Shown one piece after another: positions 34,370-46,015 of a stretch of DNA of 64,000 bases. The stretch comes from Triplophysa rosa (taxonomy: Eukaryota > Chordata > Actinopteri > Cypriniformes > Nemacheilidae): assembly GCF_024868665.1 (NCBI RefSeq), contig NC_079894.1:7127286-7191285 (forward strand). Direction: 5' to 3'. The notes under the pieces are model-generated. The model was not told where the DNA came from, searched no databases, and saw only the letters and a program-made list of their open reading frames with translations. Position 1 is the stretch's first letter. Each line of letters starts with the position of its first letter. Position numbers and translations under genes: made by a program.

Positions 34370-35552
34370 CTCTGATTTAGTAAGTACTACAAATAAAAAC
34401 TGGCAAAACTTGCTAAATTTATTCTCTTTATTTCACCTCATGCACAACCCAGATAAGTAAAGAAAATGGGAAACATGGAGATATTAAACTAGAATTTTAA
34501 TGAGCCGAGCTCTCGCCATGGGCGACACAGACAACTCTGAGAAAGTGCATCTCTCACCATGCGTTTCACCTTCTGCTGTGACACGATCGCTGCTGCCAAA
34601 AATGCCTCTTTTTGCGCTCACCCATAAAAGAGGGGCAACCACACACTTGAATGGCAAAACATGGCCTATATTTAAGAAGTTCCCCGCAACCTCAGGCATC
34701 GCTAACACAGAGTAAAGGGATCATTTATTTATGCAGACCCCTCTTTTCATATTTTATAACGATTTCTAATCTCTTCAAAATCTACATGGTTTGTGGTTTG
34801 TTGACGCAGTTCAATGTCAAAACAAGCCTTTCAGAAATAATTTCAGAGAAGTTACATTTAAGAAGCCTTCCAGTTAAATCGACATTGAACACAGACACAA
34901 CAGGTTGATTCTATTAGGGCTTGCGCTTTAGGAAATCTTGAGGACATTCATTAATTTTCATTAAGTTTATAATAATGAGGTTCATTATGCATAAGATGTG
35001 ACCTATTCTCATTTTGCATGGGTTCATTTCAAGAACATACAGCAGCAGAATCTGAATGTAATCTCCCTGAACTACACACACAAAAAAAACCTTATATCTT
35101 CCGCAGTTTATGGCTGTCACCTCACAGTCAATGGACGTCATTTTACATTAGTCATCAAGAGCATCTCTTGAGATTGACTTCGACTCTGCAGGCCTGTTGT
35201 TCTGGACTGAATAATATTTCCTTTTAGATGTCACAGTTATTCTATTCTAAGTCGCTCCTGCCATTATGTGTCACAGCAGCGTGGGATTGTTGTAGCATCT
35301 ATTAAAATATATGGTAACAGACAAAAGATGGTTATAAGTTCAGCAAACTCTAAAGTGTGTCTTAACACAGGACACACACTGATAAAATGAAACATTTTTA
35401 AAGATCTTAGTTGGAAATCGTACATATGCTAGATGGCACAAAGGTAAGTAAAAAATGAAAAAGATTTACAATCATAATTTACAAGCTAATGTTTTAACAT
35501 CTACTCCCATGCAAAAGAGATCTAGTAATATTAAAAAAAACATGAAAAATCT
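34370..35552. other. Intron, no gene seen
   Basis: AT-rich, single-copy looking. Short frames at 34484-35227 on both strands have no domain. Confidence 0.5.
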
Positions 35553-36897
35553 TTAAAGTGGCGGTAACATGCTTTCATACATTCTGACTTCTTTACATTG
35601 TTAAACGTGCTGGCTTCTCAAGCTTAACATGGTCAACTTGTCAAAAAATGAGTTGAACATATGACATAGTATTTCTGTGCTCGATTCACTGGCAATCGGC
35701 GTGTACGTGCATAATGTAAACAACACAAACTTATGGTGAATCAATGAGATGATGTATTGCAGGCTATTCAATTGGCAGCCTGCGGGCAGAACCCGGCCCT
35801 CGATGTAATTTGTTCTGGCCTTTCAAGTAGCATAGTGTGAAAAAGAATCTCTAAAATAAATTTAGTTCACGTGACGTTAGGCGAGTGGCACGACTCGCAA
35901 GCAGTCTCTCCTGTGAGACACGGTGAACAAGACGATGACGGTTTATTAGTTTCATTTCTGACATTTTTGCTAGCACGAATAGGACCACCATTTCAAAAGT
36001 ACAGAGGCAAGGGTGGAGAATAGTGCCTCGGAAACAGCGCCTGTGTAGGTTAATGTTGTTTCACTGAAATTTCCATTTTTTTGTTATGCAGTTAAAAATA
36101 CAACATCAGCATGTTTAAATGTAGGAAAAAACTTTGGGTGTCTTATGGGGCAAAAATTAAAAAATACAACATACGGGTTCCCATATTTAGGGCCCTGTGA
36201 TTGAATCGTGAAATCCAGGCATAAAACAGATATTTTTAAGTTATATAACCCACCCACATTTTACCACATATCCCACTTGATTTTGACAGAGTATACTATT
36301 AACTTTAGTAAACTAAAGTAAATGTGCTAGTAACTTCATAAAAAATTAGAACTCATAATAAAAAATATTACTTACACTTCTGATAAATATTTTTTCATTT
36401 TTATTTTTCCCTGTATGGTTCAACGTATCTACTGTAGGTTTATTAATATAGTTTATACAAAGTAAGTGAATACTGTGGTATAGCGAATTTTTTTTTAATG
36501 TGGGAAAATATATTACTATTGTATAGTAAAGGACGGAATTAAAACAGAAAAAAATGAAATTGGGAAAAAATTTAACGGATTTCACATTGTTGATGTGTCA
36601 TCCCTCATATTGCAAGCCATATCTCTCTGGACCCTCATTTGGGATGCTTTTCATGAACTGGCCCCATGACAAACTAATTGAATAGCCCTGATGTATCGTG
36701 TGCTTGTGCTGTAGTTCCGGCCCCCCTGCATGCCTCCAGGCGCCTGTCCTTTTCCGGAAATAATCGTACAGCTGTATCTGTCTTTTATAAATTTGATCAA
36801 AGTACATACTCTTCGAAGATATGAAGTATGCAATACTACTGTAGGTACTCAAGATTAAAACGGGATTGACAGAAACTGCGTGTTACCTGATCTTTAA
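35553..36897 (-). mobile_element. TTAA-flanked element, family 3, deleted copy
   Basis: TTAA at 35553-35556 and 36894-36897. The ends read AAGTGGCGGTAACATGC and, reversed, AAGATCAGGTAACACGC. The segment 35560-35660 is the reverse complement of the right end of the large element at 49539-56978 (catacattctgacttcttta..). The segment 36700-36880 matches that element's left end (cttgagtacct.., agacagatacagctgtacg). It has no exons left and a hAT lies in its middle (35760-36690). Confidence 0.82.
35760..36690. mobile_element. hAT element nested in the family-3 TTAA element
   Basis: Ends CAGGCTATTCAATTGGC and, reversed, CAGGGCTATTCAATTAG. Target duplication ATGTATTG (35752-35759) against ATGTATCG (36691-36698), one mismatch. 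The interior has CCTGCGGGCAGAACCCGGCC, like the GGCCCGCGGGCC of the hAT at 52102. It is 931 bp and non-coding. Confidence 0.82.
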
Positions 36898-37027
36898 ATG
36901 TGAAATCATCAAATAAAAGAGTGGTAAAACACCACATGAAGGTGTTCTGTCGTAATGAAAATGCACCCCAGAAGCTCTTATCAGTATGTGTTAGATTATC
37001 TTTCTATAAAGTACATAAAGACAATTT

Positions 37028-37220
37028 TGTGATAGTTCGCCCAAAAATGAAAATTCTGACATCCTTTACTCACCCTCTTGGACACACAAACCAATGCAAG
37101 TGAATGGGTGCCAGTTAACAACACTTTTCAAAATATTTTCTTTTGTGTTTTACAAAGAAAGTAAGTCACACAGGGTTAATGATGACATAATTTTCCTTTT
37201 TGGGTGAACTATCACTTTAA
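37028..37220. repeat. Near-complete MITE, TGATAGTTCrCCCAAAAA ends
   Basis: The left gtgatagttcgcccaaaaat and the right (reversed) gtgatagttcacccaaaaag are inverted repeats. It carries 'actcaccctcttgg' and 'ttcttttgtgttttac'. This is the fullest copy in the window of a family also at 184, 1238, 33094, 39545 and the right edge. Confidence 0.8.
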
Positions 37221-38306
37221 CAGCCATCACTCTCATTCAAAGGACCTGCATGCCATGTGCTGGTTTCCAGGCTGGTTTTAGATGGTTAGCACTGGTTTTG
37301 TGCTGGTCTTTCTGGTGAAGCATCACAAACAATGTCATGCTGGTTAAGAAGTCAGGAAATTCACAAACATCTGGATTGCCAAATATCTAAAACCGCAAAG
37401 GATTATTTCACCTGTCTAAATGTATTAAACAGACTTGTCAAGAGATGAGTGCATGTGGGTGTAGATGTGTGTAACACCCCATCTGTCTGCAGTTTCTCAC
37501 GGATGACTTTGTGTCCTTACATGAAAACAGCAAGTACGCACCAACCAGAGAGCTGCGCATTACAATAAAATCAAGAACAATTCTAATCTGACTGACCTCG
37601 TACAAACACCACAAGCAAATCAGAAAAAGTGGAATTTCAACAAGCTCATTATAAAACACAATATTTGGGGAAGACATGAACACATACTCACGCTCAAAAG
37701 TGTCTCATTTTAAGTTGATATATTCCAGGGCACACAGGAATCCTTTGTTGCGAAATTCCACACAAACCTGGTGGGCAATAAGAGAAAAGAGGCTATTAAA
37801 TTTACAATGCACACCAACAGGGATGTTTCAAAAGGGCAGATAAATACTCCCACCTAATTTAAGCGAGAAAAGAAATCAAATAGCAGAGGCTTTATGGCTC
37901 TCATTAGAGGCAGGTTTGTGTTTATTATCTGAGTTACAGATGAAGACAGAATGGGTTGAAGGCAAAGATGGTGCAGCTTTGAGACATCAAACACATGGGG
38001 AGAGAGAGAGAATGAGCAGAGAATTCTTCCTGCCGCACACTTGAAAGCCTTGTAGAAAAAGAGACATAAAGATAGGCTAGTAAACAAACATGACTAAACA
38101 AAGATAATGTGCAGAACAGGGAAGCAGATGTTGCCCTTCGGAAAAATGCTGGAAAACTATGTATTAAATAAAACACCTTTTAGACCAAACAGTGCAGTTC
38201 AATAGGTCTAGCCCATTAAGCTGCTGTTGCGTTTTTGAATTTAGAGTTTGTCAAAATTTACACAAATACAGGACATAGCTAGATGTGCATTTTCTAAAGG
38301 GAACAC
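37221..38306. other. Intron, no gene seen
   Basis: Single-copy looking. Overlapping minus-strand frames at 37438-38176 are hydrophobic low-complexity reading of T-rich DNA and are not called. Confidence 0.5.
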
Positions 38307-38400
38307 TAGTTCAAGTTCAAGTCTGCTTTATTGTCAATTCTGCCATCTGTATAGTACATACATATAGACTCATATATAGATTACATATAGATTCAAATTG
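38307..38400 (-). mobile_element. LINE 3' end fragment
   Basis: On the minus strand it reads 'cagaattgacaataaagcag' then a repeated (acttga) tail, the same AATAAA-plus-short-repeat ending as the LINE at 13059-16383. It is heavily 5'-truncated. Confidence 0.55.
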
Positions 38401-38468
38401 CATTACTCTCTATTGTTAGCAAGGCAGCATTAGCATTTGGTTGTGTGTATAAAACCCCAATACAATCT

Positions 38469-38634
38469 CATTTACATTTACATTTACATTTATGCATTTG
38501 GCAGACGCTTTTATCCAAAGCGACTTACATTGCATTGTATTATACATTTGTTTCTGACTATATGCAATCCCCTGGGATCGAACCATGACCTTGCCATTGC
38601 TAGTGGCATGCTCTAACCACTGAGCCACACGAAA
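38469..38634 (-). mobile_element. tRNA-derived SINE with L2-type tail, copy 2
   Basis: Minus-strand head: A box tggctcagtgg, B box ggttcgatccc, anticodon stem TGCCA/TGGCA around loop CTAGCAA. The tail at 38501-38528 is 28 bp identical to the L2 LINE tail at 59508-59535, followed by (atgtaa)n. It is younger looking than copy 1 at 18881. Confidence 0.87.
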
Positions 38635-38639
38635 GCTCA

Positions 38640-40732
38640 AGGCAATTTGTAACTTTTTACAAGCTGGCTGGCTAATTCATACACCACTCGATTCCCATAG
38701 TGTTTGTCAGTTTCATTATGCTGAGTTTGTGCTTTGTATTTATTTGGCTATGCACCAATCATAATTCAGCATGCAAACAAATTTAACAAGAAGAGCAATC
38801 AGAATTTAGCACGGAGTGCTATAAGATATCTCATGGTTGCATTTGCTAAATACAATTTTCAAATAAAAAATATAGCAAAGCAAACACTGACATGATCAGC
38901 GAAACAATATACTGTATATGAGAAGCGCTTGGGACTGAATTATTTGTATAAACAATTAAAGTTAGGAAATTTAGAAAGAACCCCTACCAGAATGTTTCAA
39001 GAATATGAATACAGCTTAGCCTTGCAGAAAATGTGTCTTTAACAATATAGCTATAAAACGACCGATTTCTGTTGTCAGGGAGATCATATAGGCTTTTCAT
39101 CTCTGGCAAGTTTAATATCACACCAGCCTTCAGAATTTATCCCAGCACTTCAAGAGCAATCACTCAGTCATGTCATTTAACTCCCAAAGAGCTTCTGTGG
39201 GAAGATATCAGATCAATATTCAGATTTCAACCAACATTTTCATATGGAGCTCTTTATGAGATCCTCCACAGCAGTAGTCGTTTAGAATATTAGAGAAATT
39301 CATGGATGTGTCATGAGATACTCTGGCACACACTAACACACACAAAATGTCCGGATCTAGCGCAGGACAAGCTGTTTCCTTAGCATCATTATTCACACGG
39401 ATGAGCATCATTGGCTTTCATCATTAGATGGTATCTTTGATGAAACTCCATAACACAACGTGTAAACTGCTGTGTGAGTGTGAGACGTAATGAGTTGGAA
39501 GCGCTGCATTGATTTCCCAGCTGAGCTGAACTTATGGGGGTTTTCTGTAACTTTCTTAAAAATATCTTCTTTTGTGTTATGTGTAAGAAAGAAAGTCATA
39601 CAGGTTTGAAATGACAAGAGGGTGAGTAAATGATGACAGAATTTTAATTTTTGGGCGACCTATCACTTTAACATTTTATTTCAAGTCTTGTTGAGTCAGA
39701 GTGAGTAATTTTATACACTTTAAAATCACTGTGTAAGCTTTCATTGACCTGGTACCTCATGTACAAAGACTTGCGTTGATTCCATACTAAAACACTGCGT
39801 ACGGACAAAGCTGTAAATGTGCGTACGCACAAAAAAACTCATGCCTGACATGAAGTTGTCGTGGAGGAACGCACATTCTCATGTTAATTTCACTGTTAGT
39901 ACATCCGACCGTAGTACATCCGGGGGTGTCTTTGCACCCTTTACTATGGTGCCTTCAAGTGATTACAGATTTTTCATACTTTACAAATTGTGGTAATTTG
40001 CTAAACATAGTTTTGCTTCACACTTAAACTGTCCAAGTGCCTCAGGCGCAAACAAACAATTTACCATGAAGGACTTAAAAACCATTAGCATATTCAGTGG
40101 ATACACATGCATAAACAAGTTCTGATAATGTCAAAATACCCTTGAAAAAAGGCATCACTAGTACCTATTTCTGGAGTTTCCCTGTTTTTCATCTCAGTGA
40201 GAGCACAACATAATTAACATAAACCAATAACAAGCAAAGAGAATAATAGAAAATAATTACTGGCTGGTGGAATGGCCTTCCAACTTCTGTCCGCTCAACT
40301 GCATCCCTCTCAATATGCAAAAAAACCCTTTATCTGTGAATGGGGTATATGTGCGATGAAGTATGTCCGCTCCAGCTCTGTTACATCTGGCGCACGTAGC
40401 GTCCATAGGAGAAAATGGCGTTTTTCACTCGGTCGCTTCAAGATGCACTACGCATTAGTCTTATTATCCAAACACTACATGACAACCAAAAAGGAGAAGC
40501 GCTTCAGGCTATCAGTTTCAAGCAACATTCACAAATATGAAAAAAAGCTTTGTACGCATATATCAATGTTCAGCCGTAGTGTTGTCGGTTTTCTGAAATT
40601 TGAACGATTTCTTCCTAATCACATCGTTATCACTTGATGAGAAATTACCTCAGCGCAATGAGAGCGGAAGTGGCTTAGCTGGCTGAGATTTTAGCGGAAG
40701 TACGTCATCGCTCCGTATTCATATACCCCAAG
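38640..40732. other. Intron, no gene seen
   Basis: It holds a MITE half at 39545-39671. 39760-39850 has a 'gcgtacgcacaaaa' repeat-like segment. A 121-residue frame at 40272-40637 has no domain. The last 200 bases before the L1 are CpG-richer. Nothing else recognised. Confidence 0.45.
39545..39671 (+). repeat. MITE, right half, GGGCGACCTATCACTTTAA end
   Basis: 'cttcttttgtgttatgtg', 'gtcatacaggtttgaaatga', 'agggtgagtaaatgatgaca', 'tttttgggcgacctatcac'. Same family as 37028-37220. Confidence 0.8.
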
Positions 40733-40977
40733 GAACAGAGGCCAAGATGGCGTCTTGCTGAGTAGACGTATTTTTCTTGCACTTGTGCTATTTGAGAAGA
40801 AACTCTGTTTAACTGGTCATTTTTACCCCTTTGGCGGATGCTAAAATTCAGTCGATCATTATTATTAGATAAATATCCGCCGTTTTAAATTTAATGGGCA
40901 GAAAACGTGTTAATAGGGATTTGCATGCCTCGTAGAATTTAGACAAGCAATTGTCGTGTGAATCGCTCGGACAAAGC

Positions 40978-41796
40978 ATGGATGACTCTGAATGTGGAAC
41001 CTTAGTCGCCGCTCTACATAATTACGCAAAGGACTTTGATGAATCGCTTGCAACACCGAGCAAAAGTCCACCTGGGAAGAAGAAAAAAGACAATGATGAT
41101 ATTTCACTTGCTGAAATTTTCGACGCCATTCAGTCCCTAAATTCTAAACAAGGTTCGACTTTCCAAAAGATTACGCACATCGAGACCTCAATTGATGTAA
41201 CCACAGCGGCTGTGAACTCTTTGTCTGACACTGTTAACAAACTCCTTTCGGATGTTGCCACCCAGGGCGAGAAGATCGGTAAGGCTGAAACTTCGATACA
41301 AGCTATGCAGCAAGAGAATGGCGCTCTCAAGTTGAGAGTAGATGAACTGGAAAGATACAGCCGCAGATGGTGTTTAAAACTGTTTGGAGTTAATGAACGG
41401 GGGGATGAAAACGTACAAACAACTACAATCAACCATCTTGCTAGGGTGGCTCCCCGGATCAAGGACAAGTTGGAGGATGCTGTCGACGTAGCTCATCGTG
41501 TAGGAAAGCAATGGTCGGATGGTTCACCGCGTCACATCATTGTTCGCTTTGTGGCTCGAAGGCACCGCGACATCATATGGATGGAAGCTAAGAGTTCCAT
41601 CTACCTCAGAGAGAATGGTCTGTCTATTAAGGAATCGCTCTCTAGAGTGGACATTGAAAGTCGAAATAATCTCTGGCCACTTGTTCAGGCGGCTCGAAAG
41701 GAAGGGAAGAAAGCCGGTTTCAGCGGTCCCTTTGCTATTATTAATAATAGGAAAATTGACGCTAACTCTGCACAACTTCCGTGTGGACTTAAATGA
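40978..41796 (+). CDS. L1 ORF1 protein (coiled coil plus RRM)
   Basis: 272 residues from ATG (MDDSECG); a TTG nine codons upstream is ignored. ORF1p is the RNA-binding chaperone of L1. Residues about 60-135 show the heptad-like coiled coil (VNSLSDTVNKLLSDV, ENGALKLRVDELERYSRR). Then follows the RRM-like part (LKLFGVNER, RHIIVRFVARRHRD), and a basic C-terminal part (KEGKKAGFSGP) ends the protein. The frame is open throughout, so this ORF survived better than ORF2. Confidence 0.85.
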   Translation: MDDSECGTLVAALHNYAKDFDESLATPSKSPPGKKKKDNDDISLAEIFDAIQSLNSKQGSTFQKITHIETSIDVTTAAVNSLSDTVNKLLSDVATQGEKIGKAETSIQAMQQENGALKLRVDELERYSRRWCLKLFGVNERGDENVQTTTINHLARVAPRIKDKLEDAVDVAHRVGKQWSDGSPRHIIVRFVARRHRDIIWMEAKSSIYLRENGLSIKESLSRVDIESRNNLWPLVQAARKEGKKAGFSGPFAIINNRKIDANSAQLPCGLK

Positions 41797-41859
41797 GTCT
41801 AATTGTGTGCCAGGTTTGTTTTAAACCATATACTTGCCCAGTTTTGAATTGTTGTTGTT

Positions 41860-43228
41860 GTTTAACTCTTCCCCTGAAGGTAGATGGGTTATACTAACTG
41901 TTAAATTAGACAACTCTGTTTTTATTATTTGTAATATTTATGGATTTAATTCCCACACTTTCAATAATTCTTTTTTGCTAACATTTCTTTTACATTATCT
42001 GAGCTGATGAAAACAATCCCAAATGCCAAGTTAATAGTAGCTGGAGATTTTAATGAAGTTCCTGATGGTTTATTGGATAGATTTCCACAGCATGCCCGAC
42101 CCCTAAATCAGAGCTCTAATATTATTGATTCCTTATGCAAAAATCTATCATTGATTGATTCATGGCGTTACTTTAATGACAATTCATATGAGTATACATG
42201 GAGTAATGCTTCAAAGTCTTTAAAATCAAGAATAGACTTGTGTCTTATCTCCTCTAATTTGCTATAACACATTCAAAATATCTCCCATCATTATGCTCCG
42301 TTTTCAGATCACTTACTAATTGAATTATCATTACAAACTATTTGTAATTCTAACCATCTTTGTGGCTACTGGAAGCTTAATAACTCTCTTTTAAATGATA
42401 ACAACGTTACAAAAAATTGAAGGTTTATCTACCAGTATCTTTAATTCAGAAATATCAGAGTATATATCTAAAATGGGAGTTTTTCAAATTTAAGTCTAGA
42501 GAATTGGCTATTAATAGAAGTAAGGAATTAAAAAAGTTTAGAGATTGTATTGAAACTCAGTCACAGGAATGTGAGCTTCAGTTATTACAGTCAAAACTTG
42601 ATGATTTGTTTGTTAACAAAGCCAATGGAGCTTTTGTGCGCTCAAGAGCTAGGTGGATAGAAAAGGGGGAAAGGAATACATCTTATTTCTTTGCTCTTGA
42701 AAAAAGGAACTTAAAAAAAAATCATTATCAGCATTGAGTATTAACAACACCCTTTGCAAGGATCCTAAGCTGATTTCAGACTTTGTTAGCTCCTTTTATG
42801 AAAAAATGTATCAGTCTGATTTTAATTATGACATGTGTAAATCATTTACTGATGAGATTAAAGATTATATTCCTTCGATTAATAATAACTTCAAAAGCTT
42901 GTGTGACTCTGTACTTAAGAAAGACAAATTAAAGTTAGCTATTCAATGTATGAAAAAAAGTCCAGGTCCTGATGGATTGTCAGCTGAATTTTACCAACAT
43001 TTCTGGGAGATACTAAAAGATCCACTTTATTTAATGTTTAATGAATGCATTCAAAAAAAGGAGTTATGTACAACTATGAAACAAGGATTAATCTCTTTGA
43101 TTCCCAAAGCAGATAAGGATTCCCTAATTATAGATAATTGGAGACCTATCACTCTACTAAATATAGATTACAAATTACTTGCTCTAGTTTATGATAAAAG
43201 ATTAAAATCAGGACTAGATCAAATCATC
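41860..43228 (+). pseudogene. L1 ORF2, first half: endonuclease remnant and linker
   Basis: GDFNEVPDG (catalytic GDFN) is in the frame starting 42007, then SRIDLCLIS. After a stop, YAPFSDHLLIEL in another frame gives the SDH motif near 42300. The first third of the endonuclease, with the catalytic Asn and Glu motifs, is absent: the sequence passes within about 70 bases from the ORF1 stop to the middle of the domain. 42417-42737 (SRARWIEKGERNTSYFFALEKR) and 42734 onward (KKSPGPDGLSAEFYQ, WRPITLLN-DYKLLA) are the linker and RT entry. The frame is lost at 43229 where the hAT enters. Confidence 0.8.
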
Positions 43229-43236
43229 CATGAAAC

Positions 43237-44214
43237 TAGGGCTGTGCCGATAAACGACATCATATCGAATCGTGATAGAATGTATTTCAAAAACGATAAG
43301 GTATTGGCATTTTGACTCGATATGGATTAATCTTACAGTCTAACAGAACGCAGAAATAAACGCAACAACAGTCAGTCAGCGTGCAGCCTTTATCATGCGC
43401 GTCAATGTACAAAGTCCATTTCATACTGCACTTGGCAAAGAAAACTCAACATGAGGAGGAAAACATTACTGGAAGCGGAAACAAAGGTGAAACTAACCTC
43501 GAGTTGTCATCACGCGGTTGATCAAGTGTCTTTTTTTCCCCGCAATCGCTGGTTAAACAAAACAAACTTGAGGCGCAATTGCAAGCGAGTTACTTCGAAA
43601 CTCAAGCACAAACTTTGTATATCCATCGTTAACATATCTGCTAACATGAGCTGGTGCATATGAAACAAACCAGCGCTGCCCTGTACAGATTAGAGATGTA
43701 AGGAAGTGAGTTTGTGTGCACATTAAAATATTGAACCTTGTATGTAAGATGCTTGCATGATTAAAGAAATGTACTACAGTTTATGTGAGATGTCTTTAAG
43801 GTTCACTGAATATATTGAATGAATCCCACTACTCGAGCAAGACATTATTGCAGCATTATGTATGTGCGCAGGTGCTGAGCCAATAGCGTTCGAATGTACG
43901 CAGTAACGGAGCCCTTTCATTGGTTGAATGTACTGAATGAACACTCCCTTTATTTAACGAGTCAATTGAGTCAAAATGAGACTGAATGAACTGATACATG
44001 TTGTTTATGGCCTAATATCCTCTGTGTTACAACGGTGCATTAATTTAATTGAATTTTAACTGGTTAAAGGTTAACTTTTGTTAATAAACTGTCTTTAAAA
44101 TAGATTCTTTTAAATACAGTTTTTTAATTAAATATATATCGAAATAAATATCGTTATCGATCAATATAGAAAGAAACTATCGAGTTTACTTTTTTGCCAT
44201 ATCGCCCAGCCCTA
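43237..44214. mobile_element. hAT element inside L1 ORF2
   Basis: Ends TAGGGCTGTGCCGATA..TATCGCCCAGCCCTA. Target duplication CATGAAAC at 43229-43236 and 44215-44222 is perfect. 978 bp, a 70-residue frame at 43451 has no domain. It interrupts the conserved RT region just after IIHET. Confidence 0.92.
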
Positions 44215-44222
44215 CATGAAAC

Positions 44223-46015
44223 TTAGACTATTCGGATCAGATAGATTCAGGGGCGCTTATTTTGTTTTTGGATTTTTGTAAAGCCTTCGACACCATTGAA
44301 CATGGCTTTCTACTCCATTCACTAAAAGTCTTTGGCTTTAATAATAATTTCATTAATGTGATAGAAATGTTTTACAAAAATATCAACAGCTCTATTATTA
44401 TCGGCTCTGGAACCTCTAAAAGATTTGGAATTCATTGTGGTGTTCGACAAGTTTGTCCAATCTCTCCTTTTTTGTTTTTACTTGTAGTTGATCTTCTTTC
44501 TATTTACATTTTAAATAACCAAAGCATTCTGGGTCTGAGAATATTCGACAGAGAAATCAAAATTTCTCAATTGGCTGATGATACTACCATATTTCTTAAA
44601 GATAAACAAGTTAAAATAGTAATAGAACATATTTCTAAATTTTCCAAATCTTCTGGGCTAATGTTAAATCTTAATAAGTGTGAAATACTATTTCTTCATC
44701 ATTCTGTAGACTTATCAGTGGAAAATATACCGGTAATGGAATCTGTGAAATATCTTGGTATTCATATATCCAAAAATATACAGTCATGTGATCAGTTGAA
44801 TTTTATCTCTAAAATGAAGAAAACTAAAAATATTTTGAATAATTGGCTACAAAGAGATCTTAGTATTTTTGGAAGAGTTTTATTAGTCAAAGCTGAGGGT
44901 CTCTCCAGATTTGTTTACCCTGCTCTCTCTCTGTTTGTGGGTGCTGATGTTTCCAAGGAAATCAATAAAATCTTCATTGACTTTATCTGGAAGAATAAAA
45001 CTCATAAATTGAAAAAGGATATTATGTCTGGCAGAAGGGTTGATGGCGGTTTAGAAATGTTAGATTGTATAAAAACATCAATAACACTTTCAAACTTCAA
45101 TGGTTAAAAAATTGCCAAAAGAAAGAACACTCATTATGGTTCTTTATTCCGCAGTGCATTTTTAAAAAGGTTGGAGGCTTATCTTTTCTATTACGTTGTA
45201 ATTTTTTGCCTGGGAAATTACCAGTTAAATTATCAAATTTTCACCAGCAAGTGTTATTGGCTTGGAAGACTTGTTTTCAACATAATTTTTCCCCTCACAA
45301 AGTGCTGTTATGGAATAACTGTCTTATCACCTCTAGGAATAAGTCTTTATTTTTTCCCAATTGGTTTGACAAAAACATAAACTTTGTTATGGATTTATTT
45401 GATGGAAATGGAGAAATCTTATCTTATGAAGACTTTCTTTATACTTTCAACTTTCCTGTTCCCTTTAAAGAATTTCAGAAAATTGTGAAAGCCATTCAAA
45501 ATGGATTAATACAACTAATGAAAAGTCACCTTACTTTTGCAAGTAATGAACGGTTATTTCCTGAATTGTCCATAGATGGTATTAATCTTTTTTCCCCTTC
45601 AGGTAATAATAAAAAAATTAGACAAATTTTTCAATCCAAACATAAAATCTCTCCTAGAGGAAAACCATTTTTAAATGCTCAGATCCCAGATATTGATTGG
45701 AAACTGGCTTGGTTGGTTCCATATAAATTCTGTATCAATAACAAAGTTAAAGAAGTGCACTTTAAAATTCTACACAAAATTTACCCTTGCAATTTATTTT
45801 TATCTAAATTTATGGATATTGGTAATAAATGTTCTTTCTGTAATATGCAGGAGGAAAATTTGGCGCATGTATTTTATAACTGTCATGTAGCTCTTAAATT
45901 TTGGTCTGATGTTAGCTCCTTTTTATTTGCCCATAAAAAATTGTTTATATGTTATCTCTTAAATATATTATATGTTCATACACTAATGATTGTAAAATGT
46001 TTGATTATGTGGTGA
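44223..46015 (+). pseudogene. L1 ORF2, second half: RT and C-terminal zinc knuckle
   Basis: It resumes with DYSDQIDSGALILFLDFCKA (RT motif A, catalytic Asp). Then come GVRQVCPISPFLF (motif B, where the usual RQGCP has Val for Gly), QLADDTTIFL (motif C) and YLGIHISKNI. A frameshift at about 45065-45107 moves to the frame ending 46015, with CSFCNMQEENLAHVFYNC, the Cys-x2-Cys-x7-His-x4-Cys knuckle of L1. About 20-25 codons normally between HET and this restart are missing. The copy is inactive. Confidence 0.85.

Noticed and set aside
40272..40637. 121-residue + frame
   Set aside because: No recognisable domain or splice context; sequence is repeat-like.
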